A stretch of DNA of 64,000 nucleotides from Pseudomonas sp. PDM14. GTDB taxonomy: Bacteria; Pseudomonadota; Gammaproteobacteria; Pseudomonadales; Pseudomonadaceae. The notes below the pieces were generated by a model. The model searched no databases. It was given only the letters and a program-made list of their open reading frames with translations, and was not told the origin of the DNA. Position numbers and translations under genes: made by a program. The stretch covers positions 1,364,001 to 1,428,000 of the forward strand of contig NZ_JACVAQ010000001.1 in assembly GCF_014851905.1 (NCBI RefSeq), written 5' to 3'. Below, in pieces: positions 53,908 through 64,000 of the stretch; the stretch's first letter is position 1, and each line of letters starts with the position of its first letter.

Positions 53908-55236
53908 ATGGCCAAGAAGCTCTATATCGAAACCCACGGTTGCCAGATGAACGAGTACGACAGCTCGCGCATGGTCGACCTGCTGGGTGAACACCAGGCC
54001 CTGGAAGTCACGGAGAACCCGGCAGAAGCCGACGTGATCCTTCTCAATACCTGCTCGATCCGCGAAAAAGCCCAAGACCGCGTGTTCTCGCAGCTGGGCC
54101 GCTGGCGCGAGCTGAAGCTGGAGAACCCCGACCTGGTGATCGGCGTCGGCGGCTGCGTGGCCAGCCAGGAAGGCGCGGCGATCCGTGATCGCGCGCCCTA
54201 CGTCGACGTGGTCTTCGGCCCGCAGACCCTGCACCGCCTGCCGGAAATGATCGACGCCGCGCGCATCACCAAGACCGCCCAGGTCGATATCAGCTTCCCC
54301 GAAATCGAGAAGTTCGACCGCCTGCCCGAGCCGCGCATCGACGGCCCCAGCGCCTTCGTCTCGATCATGGAAGGCTGCAGCAAGTACTGCACCTTCTGCG
54401 TGGTGCCCTACACCCGCGGCGAAGAAGTCAGCCGCCCGCTGGACGACGTGCTGGCCGAGATCATCCACCTCGCCGAACACGGCGTGCGCGAAGTCACCCT
54501 GCTCGGCCAGAACGTCAACGGCTATCGCGGCGACACCGCCGACGGCAGCATCTGCGACTTCGCCGAACTGCTCTACCTGGTGGCGGCCATCGACGGTATC
54601 GACCGCATCCGCTACACCACCAGCCACCCGCTGGAGTTCTCCGACGCACTGATCCAGGCCCACGCGGAAATCCCCGAGCTGGTCAAACACCTGCACCTGC
54701 CGGTGCAATCCGGTTCCGACCGCGTGCTGGCGGCGATGAAGCGCAACCACACCGCGCTGGAATACAAGTCGCGCATCCGCAAGCTCAAGGCGGCCGTACC
54801 GGACATCCTGATCAGTTCGGACTTCATCGTCGGCTTCCCCGGCGAGACCGAGAAGGACTTCGAGCAGACCATGAAGCTGATCGAAGACGTCGGCTTCGAC
54901 TTCTCCTATTCCTTCGTCTACAGCGCGCGCCCCGGCACACCGGCCGCCGATCTGGCCGACGACATCGCCCAGGAAACCAAGCGCGAGCGCCTGGCGCGCC
55001 TGCAGCACAGAATCAGCCAGCAGGGCTTCGAGAACAGCCGACGCATGGCCGGCACCATCCAGCGCATTCTGGTCAGCGACTACTCGAAGAAGGACCCGGG
55101 CATGCTCCAGGGCCGCACCGAGAGCAACCGCGTAGTCAACTTCCGCAGCGACAACCCGGCACTGATCGGCCAGTTCGTCGACGTGCACATCGACGACGCC
55201 CTGCCTCACTCCCTGCGCGGCAGCCTGATCAACTGA
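53908..55236 (+). CDS. miaB: tRNA-2-methylthio-N6-dimethylallyladenosine synthase MiaB
   Basis: Radical SAM enzyme that adds the methylthio group to i6A37 in tRNA. The 442-residue protein has the N-terminal cluster cysteines (HGCQMN, NTCSIRE, VGGCVA), the radical SAM motif CSKYCTFC and a C-terminal TRAM domain. The ATG at 53908 gives the family start [15 protein letters not shown]; an upstream ATG at 53884 is in frame but is not conserved. Confidence 0.96.
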   Translation: MAKKLYIETHGCQMNEYDSSRMVDLLGEHQALEVTENPAEADVILLNTCSIREKAQDRVFSQLGRWRELKLENPDLVIGVGGCVASQEGAAIRDRAPYVDVVFGPQTLHRLPEMIDAARITKTAQVDISFPEIEKFDRLPEPRIDGPSAFVSIMEGCSKYCTFCVVPYTRGEEVSRPLDDVLAEIIHLAEHGVREVTLLGQNVNGYRGDTADGSICDFAELLYLVAAIDGIDRIRYTTSHPLEFSDALIQAHAEIPELVKHLHLPVQSGSDRVLAAMKRNHTALEYKSRIRKLKAAVPDILISSDFIVGFPGETEKDFEQTMKLIEDVGFDFSYSFVYSARPGTPAADLADDIAQETKRERLARLQHRISQQGFENSRRMAGTIQRILVSDYSKKDPGMLQGRTESNRVVNFRSDNPALIGQFVDVHIDDALPHSLRGSLIN

Positions 55237-55263
55237 ACGGCAAGTAGACCAAAAGCTAGCCTC

Positions 55264-55302
55264 ACCCCGTCGCCCGACCTTTCACCCTCGGGCGAGTGGG
55301 GT
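55264..55302. other. Long imperfect hairpin between miaB and phoH
   Basis: CGCCCGA (55271-55277) pairs with TCGGGCG (55288-55294), extended by ACCCC (55264-55268) with GGGGT (55298-55302). No T-run follows. It may mark the miaB 3' end or affect phoH expression, since phoH starts 47 bp later. Confidence 0.4.
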
Positions 55303-55348
55303 TATCCTCCGATCATTACCCCAGCCGACTGGCGGCCACCACACCACT

Positions 55349-56356
55349 TTGAACGCGCCCATAGAACCCCATCGTTTCATCCTCGAACCCTTCGAAGCAC
55401 GCCGCTTCGCCAACCTCTGCGGGCAATTCGACGAGCACCTGCGCCTGATCGAACAGCGCCTGGGCATCGAGATCCGCAACCGCGGCAACCAGTTCGAACT
55501 GGTCGGTGACGCCGGCCACACGCAATCCGCCGAACACCTGCTGCGTCGCCTGTACCGGGAAACCAAGGGCACCGAACTGTCGCCCGACATCGTCCACCTT
55601 TACCTGCAGGAATCCGGCCTGGAAGACCTCAGCAACAACCCGCGCAGCGACGCCGGCGTCACCCTGCGCACGCGCAAGGGCGTGATCAAGCCCCGCGGCA
55701 CCAACCAGCAGCGCTACGTGAAGGCGATCCTCGACAACGACATCAACTTCGGCGTCGGCCCGGCCGGTACCGGCAAGACCTACCTGGCCGTGGCCTGCGC
55801 CGTGGACGCGCTGGAGCGCGAACAGGTGCGTCGCATCCTGCTGGTGCGCCCGGCGGTCGAGGCGGGGGAAAAACTCGGCTTCCTCCCTGGCGACCTGGCA
55901 CAGAAGATCGACCCGTACCTGCGTCCGCTCTACGACGCACTCTACGAGATGCTCGGCTTCGAGCAGGTGGCCAAGCTGATCGAGAAGCAGGTGATCGAGA
56001 TCGCCCCGCTGGCCTACATGCGCGGCCGTACGCTTAACAACAGCTTCATCATTCTCGACGAGAGTCAGAACACCACCCTCGAGCAGATGAAGATGTTCCT
56101 CACCCGGATCGGCTTTGGCTCCACCGCCGTGATCACCGGCGACATCACCCAGGTCGACCTGCCGCGCGGCACCAAGTCCGGCCTGGCGCACGTGATCGAG
56201 GTACTGCGCGACGTACCGGGCATCACCTTCACCCACTTCAAGCCCAAGGACGTGGTCCGCCATCCGCTGGTACAGCGCATCGTCGAAGCCTACGAGCGCT
56301 TCGAGGATCGCCAGGCTGGCAAGAGCGAAGGCCGGGACAGCCGCGACGATGCTTGA
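55349..56356 (+). CDS. phoH: PhoH family ATPase
   Basis: The 335-residue protein has the Walker A motif GPAGTGKT, Walker [10 protein letters not shown], and the Pho[18 protein letters not shown] segment. These cytoplasmic ATPases are linked to RNA maturation, and the phoH-ybeY-corC order fits that. The apparent start is a TTG, since the only ATG in frame begins later than the conserved NAPIEPHRF start. It overlaps ybeY by 8 bp. Confidence 0.92.
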   Translation: MNAPIEPHRFILEPFEARRFANLCGQFDEHLRLIEQRLGIEIRNRGNQFELVGDAGHTQSAEHLLRRLYRETKGTELSPDIVHLYLQESGLEDLSNNPRSDAGVTLRTRKGVIKPRGTNQQRYVKAILDNDINFGVGPAGTGKTYLAVACAVDALEREQVRRILLVRPAVEAGEKLGFLPGDLAQKIDPYLRPLYDALYEMLGFEQVAKLIEKQVIEIAPLAYMRGRTLNNSFIILDESQNTTLEQMKMFLTRIGFGSTAVITGDITQVDLPRGTKSGLAHVIEVLRDVPGITFTHFKPKDVVRHPLVQRIVEAYERFEDRQAGKSEGRDSRDDA

Positions 56357-56822
56357 ACTGGACCTGCAGAATGCGTCCGGCGCCAGCGCGCTGCCGAGCG
56401 AGGAACAGTTCCGCCGCTGGTGTGAACTGGCCCTGCGCCAGCGCAGCGCCGACTCCGAGCTGACCATTCGCCTGGTCGACGAAGACGAAGGCCGCGAACT
56501 CAACCGCACCTGGCGGCACAAGGACTACGCCACCAACGTGCTGTCCTTCCCCGCCGACATTCCCGACGGACCGGGCGGCGAACCGCTGCTCGACATCCCC
56601 CTGCTCGGCGATCTGGTGATCTGCGTGCCGGTGGTCGAGCGTGAAGCACAGGAACAGGCCAAAACCCGCGAGGCGCACTGGGCGCACCTGGTCATCCACG
56701 GTTGCCTGCACCTGCTCGGCTACGACCACATCGACGATGACGAAGCCGAAGAAATGGAAACACTGGAACGCGATTTGCTGTCCGAACTGGGTCATGCGGA
56801 CCCTTATGCCGCTGACGAATGA
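56349..56822 (+). CDS. ybeY: Endoribonuclease YbeY (16S rRNA maturation)
   Basis: Single-strand RNase for 16S rRNA 3' end maturation and ribosome quality control. The 157-residue protein contains the zinc-binding H3xH5xH motif in [15 protein letters not shown], and the conserved R in [17 protein letters not shown]. It overlaps phoH by 8 bp and precedes corC by 42 bp, so all three are likely one operon. Confidence 0.95.
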   Translation: MLELDLQNASGASALPSEEQFRRWCELALRQRSADSELTIRLVDEDEGRELNRTWRHKDYATNVLSFPADIPDGPGGEPLLDIPLLGDLVICVPVVEREAQEQAKTREAHWAHLVIHGCLHLLGYDHIDDDEAEEMETLERDLLSELGHADPYAADE

Positions 56823-56864
56823 TTGCCATCAACCAACAGATAGAAGGCTGCCGAGTAAAACACC

Positions 56865-57704
56865 ATGAGCGAAGACCGATCGAGCAACGAGCAGAAGTCC
56901 TGGCTGGGCAAACTGACCCAGGCTTTTGCTCATGAGCCGAGAAACCGTCAGGAACTGCTGGAAGTGCTGCGTGAAGCCCACCAGAACAAGCTGCTCGACA
57001 GCGAAGCCCTGACCATCGTCGAAGGCGCAATTCAGGTCGCTGACCTGCAAGTGCGCGACATCATGGTGCCGCGGTCGCAGATGATCAGCATCAAGGCCAC
57101 GCAGACGCCGCAGGAGTTTCTCCCGGCAGTCATCGAGGCCGCCCACTCGCGTTACCCGGTCAGCGGCGAAGGCGTCGACGACGTCATCGGCATCCTGCTG
57201 GCCAAGGATCTGCTGCCGTTGATCCTGGAGAACGGCAGCAAGCCATTCAACATCAAGGACATGCTCCGCCCGGCCACCTTCGTGCCGGAGTCCAAGCGCC
57301 TCAACGTGCTGCTGCGCGAATTCCGCGCCAACCACAACCACATGGCCGTGGTCATCGACGAATACGGCGGCGTCGCCGGCCTGGTGACCATCGAGGACGT
57401 GCTGGAACAGATCGTCGGCGACATCGAAGACGAGCACGATGTCGAGGAAGACAGCTACATCAAGCCCCTGCCCAGCGGCGATTTCCTGGTCAAGGCGCTG
57501 ACCCCCATCGAGAACTTCAACAGCACCTTCGACAGCGAATTCCCCGACGACGAGTTCGACACCGTCGGCGGCCTGGTCATGAGCGCCTTCGGCCACCTGC
57601 CCAAGCGCAACGAAGTGACCGAGATCGGCGAATACCGCTTCCGCGTTCTCAGCGCCGACAGCCGTCGCGTGCACCTGCTGCGTCTGACCCCGCTGGAGCG
57701 CTAA
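56865..57704 (+). CDS. corC: CBS-domain protein CorC/HlyC family
   Basis: The 279-residue protein has two CBS domains (about 70-190) and a C-terminal CorC/HlyC-type transporter-associated domain (about 200-275). CorC is linked to magnesium and cobalt efflux. Unlike the larger paralogues, no DUF21 membrane domain is present, so it is a soluble regulator. It follows ybeY and precedes lnt; an intergenic repeat separates it from lnt. Confidence 0.93.
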   Translation: MSEDRSSNEQKSWLGKLTQAFAHEPRNRQELLEVLREAHQNKLLDSEALTIVEGAIQVADLQVRDIMVPRSQMISIKATQTPQEFLPAVIEAAHSRYPVSGEGVDDVIGILLAKDLLPLILENGSKPFNIKDMLRPATFVPESKRLNVLLREFRANHNHMAVVIDEYGGVAGLVTIEDVLEQIVGDIEDEHDVEEDSYIKPLPSGDFLVKALTPIENFNSTFDSEFPDDEFDTVGGLVMSAFGHLPKRNEVTEIGEYRFRVLSADSRRVHLLRLTPLER

Positions 57705-57714
57705 CCCGTGCCTC

Positions 57715-57747
57715 CCCTCTCCCTCCGGGAGAGGGCCGGGGTGAGGG
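57715..57747. repeat. CCCTCTCCC hairpin repeat, copy 3
   Basis: CCCTCTCCC (57715-57723) and GGGAGAGGG (57727-57735) with loop TCC, followed by CCGGGGTGAGGG. It is the same element as at 2328-2348 but in the opposite orientation, and lies between corC and lnt. Confidence 0.7.
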
Positions 57748-57874
57748 CATCTGACTCAGCGCGAGCCTTACCCACACCTCTGCGCTAGGCGCTTGCGCGG
57801 AAGTTACCCCATCCGCTTCCTGCCTCTCCTGCCTTCCAGTACCCTTGCCGCCTGACTTCACTCAAGGAATACCG

Positions 57875-59407
57875 ATGCGCTGGATCACCCGACCCGGCTG
57901 GCCGGGCAACCTGCTGGCGCTGTTCGCCGGCGCGGCCACCACCCTGGCCCTGGCTCCGTTCGACATCTGGCCGCTGGCCATCCTCTCCATCGCCCTGCTC
58001 TACCTCGGCCTGCGCGACCTGACACCCGGCCAGGCGACCCTGCGCGGCTGGTGTTACGGATTCGGCCTGTTCGTCAGCGGCACCAGCTGGGTCTACGTCA
58101 GCATCCACGACTACGGCTCCGCGCCGCTGCCACTGGCAGCGCTGCTCACCCTCGGCTTCACCGGCGGCCTCGGCCTGCTGTTCGCCCTGAGCAGCTGGCT
58201 GTGGGCGCGCTGGCTGCGCCGCAGCGAAGCACCATTGGCCGATGCCCTGGCCTTCGCCGCCCTGTGGCTGGTGCAGGAAGCCTTTCGCAGCTGGTTCCTC
58301 ACCGGCTTCCCCTGGCTCTATGCCGGCTACAGCCAGCTGCATGGCCCGCTGGCCGGGCTGGCGCCGGTCGGTGGCATGTGGCTGATCTCGCTGAGCCTAG
58401 CCCTGAGCGCCGCCCTGTTGATCAACCTGGCGCGCCTGCGCACACACAAGCCCACCCTCGTCGCCGCACTGGTTCTCCTGCTGGCTCCCTGGATCGCCGG
58501 CCTGGTGCTGCAGGACAAGGCCTGGACCAGCCCCAACGGCGCACCGCTGAAGGTCGCCGCGGTACAGGGCAACGTCGAACAGAACCTCAAGTGGGACCCG
58601 GCCCAGCTCGAGGCGCAGCTGGTGCTGTACCGCGACCTGACCCTGAACAGCCAGCCGGCAGACCTGATCGTCTGGCCGGAAACCGCGGTGCCGGTGCTCA
58701 AGGAGTTCGCCGAGGGCTACCTGCAGTTCCTCGGTCGCGTCGCCAACGATCGCAAGGCCGCGCTGATCACCGGCGTGCCGGTGCGCCAGGCCAACGAGAA
58801 CGGTGACAAGCGCTACTACAACGGCCTCACCGTGGTCGGCGACGGCCAGGGCACCTACCTCAAGCAGAAGCTGGTGCCGTTCGGCGAGTACGTGCCACTG
58901 CAGGAACTGCTGCGCGGGCTGATCGCCTTCTTCGACCTGCCCATGTCCGACTTCGCCCGCGGCCCGGCCGACCAGCCGCTGCTGCAGGCCAAGGGACTGA
59001 AGATCGCCCCGTTCATCTGCTACGAAGTGGTCTACCCGGAGTTCTCCGCCAGCCTCGCCGCGCAGAGCGACCTGCTGCTGACGGTGAGCAACGACACCTG
59101 GTTCGGCACCTCGATCGGCCCGTTGCAGCACCTGCAGATGGCGCAAATGCGTGCCCTGGAAGCCGGCCGCTGGATGATCCGCTCGACCAACAACGGCGTC
59201 ACCGCGCTGATCGACCCCCAGGGACGCATCACCGCGCAGATTCCGCAGTTCGAGCAGGCCGTGCTGTACGGTGAAGTGCAGGCCATGCAAGGCCTGACGC
59301 CCTACCTGATCTGGCGTGGCTGGCCGCTGGCGGGCATTTGCGTTGTGTTGCTGGGCTGGGCGCTGTGGGCGCGGCGCCAGGAATCACGTTCCGTTCGCCT
59401 CGCATAA
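57875..59407 (+). CDS. lnt: Apolipoprotein N-acyltransferase Lnt
   Basis: Transfers an acyl chain to the N-terminal cysteine of lipoproteins in the periplasmic leaflet. The 510-residue protein has about seven transmembrane segments and a nitrilase-like domain with catalytic triad E269 (VWPETAVP), K332 (LKQKLVPFGEY) and C382 (PFICYEVVYPE). AAGGA precedes the ATG at 57875. It serves among others LptE, encoded downstream in this window. Confidence 0.95.
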   Translation: MRWITRPGWPGNLLALFAGAATTLALAPFDIWPLAILSIALLYLGLRDLTPGQATLRGWCYGFGLFVSGTSWVYVSIHDYGSAPLPLAALLTLGFTGGLGLLFALSSWLWARWLRRSEAPLADALAFAALWLVQEAFRSWFLTGFPWLYAGYSQLHGPLAGLAPVGGMWLISLSLALSAALLINLARLRTHKPTLVAALVLLLAPWIAGLVLQDKAWTSPNGAPLKVAAVQGNVEQNLKWDPAQLEAQLVLYRDLTLNSQPADLIVWPETAVPVLKEFAEGYLQFLGRVANDRKAALITGVPVRQANENGDKRYYNGLTVVGDGQGTYLKQKLVPFGEYVPLQELLRGLIAFFDLPMSDFARGPADQPLLQAKGLKIAPFICYEVVYPEFSASLAAQSDLLLTVSNDTWFGTSIGPLQHLQMAQMRALEAGRWMIRSTNNGVTALIDPQGRITAQIPQFEQAVLYGEVQAMQGLTPYLIWRGWPLAGICVVLLGWALWARRQESRSVRLA

Positions 59408-59433
59408 CACAGCGCACACGCACCGGGTTCGTC

Positions 59434-59482
59434 GTAGGTGCGCCGCCCCTCGGCGTGGCCTTGGTGCGCACGCGCACTCTAC
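59434..59482. repeat. Degenerate GTAGGTGCGC inverted repeat
   Basis: GTAGGTGCGC (59434-59443) faces GCGCACTCTAC (59472-59482), matching the element at 26382-26442 with one gap. It lies between the convergent lnt and YdcF-family genes. Confidence 0.55.
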
Positions 59483-59515
59483 AAAGGCCGCTCAGATAAG
59501 GCCCACAGCGTTAGC

Positions 59516-60280
59516 TCACTCGCGGTAGAGCAACGGGTAGACGGCCATGCCGATGACCTCGTTGAGCAGCCGCGTGCTCTGCCAGAAGGCCTGCCCTTCC
59601 GGCAGCCAGCCACCCAGCGGGCGGGCGCTGTCGACACCGAGAAAGCCCAGCGGCGCGCTTACCACTTCAAGCCCCGCACGCTCGAAGCACCAGCGCGAGC
59701 GCGGCATGTGCGAGGCCTGGGTGACCAGCACCACGCGGCGAATGCCCTGGGCACGCAGTAGCTCGGCACTGTACTGGGCGTTCTCCCACGTAGTGCGGCT
59801 GCGTTCTTCACGCCACTCGGTCGGCACGGCGAAATCACGCTGCAGCACATCGGCCATCAGCGCGGCCTCGCTGGGTGGCTCGCCATAATGCAAACCGCCA
59901 CTGATCAGCACCGGCAGCTCGGTGGCGCGCTGCAGACGCGCGGCATAGCGCAAGCGTTCCAGCGCAGTCGGGCTTGGCTGATCGCTGCCCCAGGCCGGGT
60001 CGGCTGCTTCACGCCCGGAGCCCAGCACGACGATCACTTCGGCGCGCTCGCCCAGCGAATGCCATTGCGCCTCGACCAAAGCCGGCTCGCGCTCGATCAG
60101 GCGCGCTGCATGCTCGACCACCACCGGCAGGCTCATCGCCCACAAACCACCGAAACCGAGCACAAAACACAGCCTCGCCAGCCGCGGACGCAGGCGCCAC
60201 AGCACCCAGGCCAGCAGGATCAGCAGCAACAGCCCGCCCGGCGGAAGAATCAGTTGTTTGATGAAAAAACGCAGCTCCAT
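59516..60280 (-). CDS. YdcF/ElyC family membrane protein
   Basis: The 254-residue protein has two N-terminal transmembrane helices (about 10-30 and 35-55) and a DUF218-type domain: VIVVLGSGR, SGGLHYGEPPSEAALM, and VTQASHMPRSRWCFERAGL. E. coli ElyC (YcbC) of this family affects cell-wall precursor lipid carrier use. GGAGG lies 5 nt before the ATG at 60280. It is convergent with lnt. Confidence 0.87.
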   Translation of the reverse strand: MELRFFIKQLILPPGGLLLLILLAWVLWRLRPRLARLCFVLGFGGLWAMSLPVVVEHAARLIEREPALVEAQWHSLGERAEVIVVLGSGREAADPAWGSDQPSPTALERLRYAARLQRATELPVLISGGLHYGEPPSEAALMADVLQRDFAVPTEWREERSRTTWENAQYSAELLRAQGIRRVVLVTQASHMPRSRWCFERAGLEVVSAPLGFLGVDSARPLGGWLPEGQAFWQSTRLLNEVIGMAVYPLLYRE

Positions 60281-60304
60281 GGGCACCTCCCGTGCCCGCG
60301 AAGC

Positions 60305-60748
60305 CTAGCGCGGATGCCCGGTACGGAACAGCTTGGAGCCACAGGCCATGCAGGGCAGCACCCCTTCGCCACGTTGCCACTCGGCCGCCGCGCCACACAG
60401 CGCGCAGCAGAGTTTCTGCCGGCGCTTGAGCAGCGGCTTGAGCTTGCTCGACGGTTTGCTGAAGCCCTTGCTCGGCGAACGCCCAGCCTTGTCACGCGCC
60501 GGCACGTTCTCGATCAGTGCCAGCTCTTCGGCGGCCGCGTGCCAGCCGCGCAGCCAGTGCAGGTCATGGTCGAGGTAGGCGCGGATCAGCTCGAGCTCGG
60601 CTGGGGTCAGGCCACGCAACTCGAGCTCCGAAGGCGGCGCATCACGCAGGCGGGTGGCGGTGTCGGCCTCATCCAGCGCCAGGGCAAGGCGTTGCAGGAG
60701 GCGCTCGTAAAGCCCACCTCCCGCATCAGCACGCCGCAACTCTGCCAT
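60305..60748 (-). CDS. Zinc ribbon-containing protein (YbeL-like)
   Basis: The 147-residue protein has a helical N-terminal part and a C-terminal zinc ribbon (CALCG ... CMACG, four cysteines). It resembles E. coli YbeL (DUF1451), also located next to leuS. The function is unknown. It ends 24 bp before the YdcF gene start on the same strand and is divergent from leuS. Confidence 0.82.
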   Translation of the reverse strand: MAELRRADAGGGLYERLLQRLALALDEADTATRLRDAPPSELELRGLTPAELELIRAYLDHDLHWLRGWHAAAEELALIENVPARDKAGRSPSKGFSKPSSKLKPLLKRRQKLCCALCGAAAEWQRGEGVLPCMACGSKLFRTGHPR

Positions 60749-60866
60749 CGAGCACCTCACCAGGCTTGCACGTTCCACCCTGACAGGCCGCTGCACGTCG
60801 CCACAACCGGCAACCTCATCATTTCAACGACCTGTCAGCCAAGCTTAGCGTCGCCGCCGTCCCTGA

Positions 60867-63596
<2,730 letters not shown>

Positions 63597-63681
63597 AACA
63601 GTCAAAACTGAACAGTCGCCAACTGATTAAACGCGGCGCCATGCCTGCAACGGCGCCGTGATTTGCCAAGGGGATAAGAGA

Positions 63682-64000
63682 ATGATGAAACGGAATCTGA
63701 TGGTAATCGGCCTGGCTGTGCTGCTCAGCGCGTGCGGCTTCCAGTTGCGCGGCACCGGCACCGCCGAGTTCGCCCTCAAGGAAATCGACCTGCAGGCACG
63801 CAACGCCTACGGCGACACCTACAAGCAACTGCACCAGGTGCTCGAGAGCAGCGGCGTCAACGTGCACAGCGGCGCGCCGTACAAGCTGGTCCTGGCTCGC
63901 GAAGCGGAAACCCGCCGCACCGCCAGCTACACCGGCAACTCGCGCAGCGCCGAATACGCGCTGAGCACCGAGCTCGACTACGAGATCCGTGGCGCGAAGA
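63682..64000 (+). CDS. lptE: LPS-assembly lipoprotein LptE (cut by the window end)
   Basis: LptE plugs the LptD outer-membrane barrel for lipopolysaccharide export. The first 106 codons are present. The start MMKRNLMVIGLAVLLSACGF has a lipobox with acylation at C18, and the mature part begins GFQLRGTGTAEFALKEIDLQARNAYG (in pieces), typical of the family. The C-terminal half lies outside the window. Position downstream of leuS is universal in gammaproteobacteria. Confidence 0.95.
   Translation, partial: MMKRNLMVIGLAVLLSACGFQLRGTGTAEFALKEIDLQARNAYGDTYKQLHQVLESSGVNVHSGAPYKLVLAREAETRRTASYTGNSRSAEYALSTELDYEIRGAK

Noticed and set aside
63597..63681. Terminator between leuS and lptE
   Set aside because: The GGCGCC motifs here are self-complementary but are not followed by a T-run, and the genes are usually co-transcribed.

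Overview
The window is chromosomal DNA of a high-GC gammaproteobacterium, almost certainly a Pseudomonas. Several blocks have the gene order I know from P. aeruginosa: desB-desC-desT followed by ureE-ureF-ureG-hupE/ureJ, and ladS-thiD-thiE-hemL ... miaB-phoH-ybeY-corC-lnt ... leuS-lptE. Azurin with its exact copper ligands, LadS and DesT support the genus. Two hairpin repeat families found at gene ends also fit Pseudomonas. I cannot name the species. There are no tRNA or rRNA genes, insertion sequences, prophages or CRISPR arrays. The window is core-type genome, with coding on both strands and short gaps.

Layout. 0.1-4.1 kb: DUF4142 protein, serine deaminase and a YadG/YadH-like ABC exporter. 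4.2-7.8 kb: minus-strand stress cluster with an ECF42-type sigma factor, a DGPF/YCII protein, DUF899, SnoaL-like and SRPBCC proteins. 8.0-12.2 kb: LysR regulator, FdhD and a YdeP-type molybdopterin oxidoreductase. 12.4-15.2 kb: YbhN-like membrane protein, a secreted protein made of eight 25-residue repeats, and a methyltransferase. 15.1-18.1 kb: DesB/DesC desaturase system with its repressor DesT and operator-like dyads. 18.3-20.8 kb: urease accessory genes behind a sigma-54 promoter. 20.9-26.4 kb: a phosphodiesterase, then a PotD-like binding protein coupled to a diguanylate cyclase, a REC-CheC protein and a PAS protein. 26.5-34.7 kb: RNA and DNA enzymes (RhlE, DEDDh exonuclease, NYN protein, HrpB) mixed with small metabolic and envelope genes. 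34.8-47.2 kb: lipoprotein, FieF, azurin, GDSL hydrolase, a structured RNA candidate, Lrp regulator, RluE, alcohol dehydrogenase, AMP nucleosidase, unknown proteins, AidB and its TetR. 47.4-64 kb: the conserved ladS-to-lptE block for biofilm signalling, thiamine, haem, tRNA/rRNA maturation, lipoprotein acylation and LPS transport. lptE is cut by the window end.

The least explained parts are the eight-repeat secreted protein at 13.5-14.3 kb, the polyamine-sensor-like module at 22.1-24.8 kb (same architecture as Vibrio NspS/MbaA), and a string of hairpins ending in a strong minus-strand terminator at 37.7-37.9 kb.
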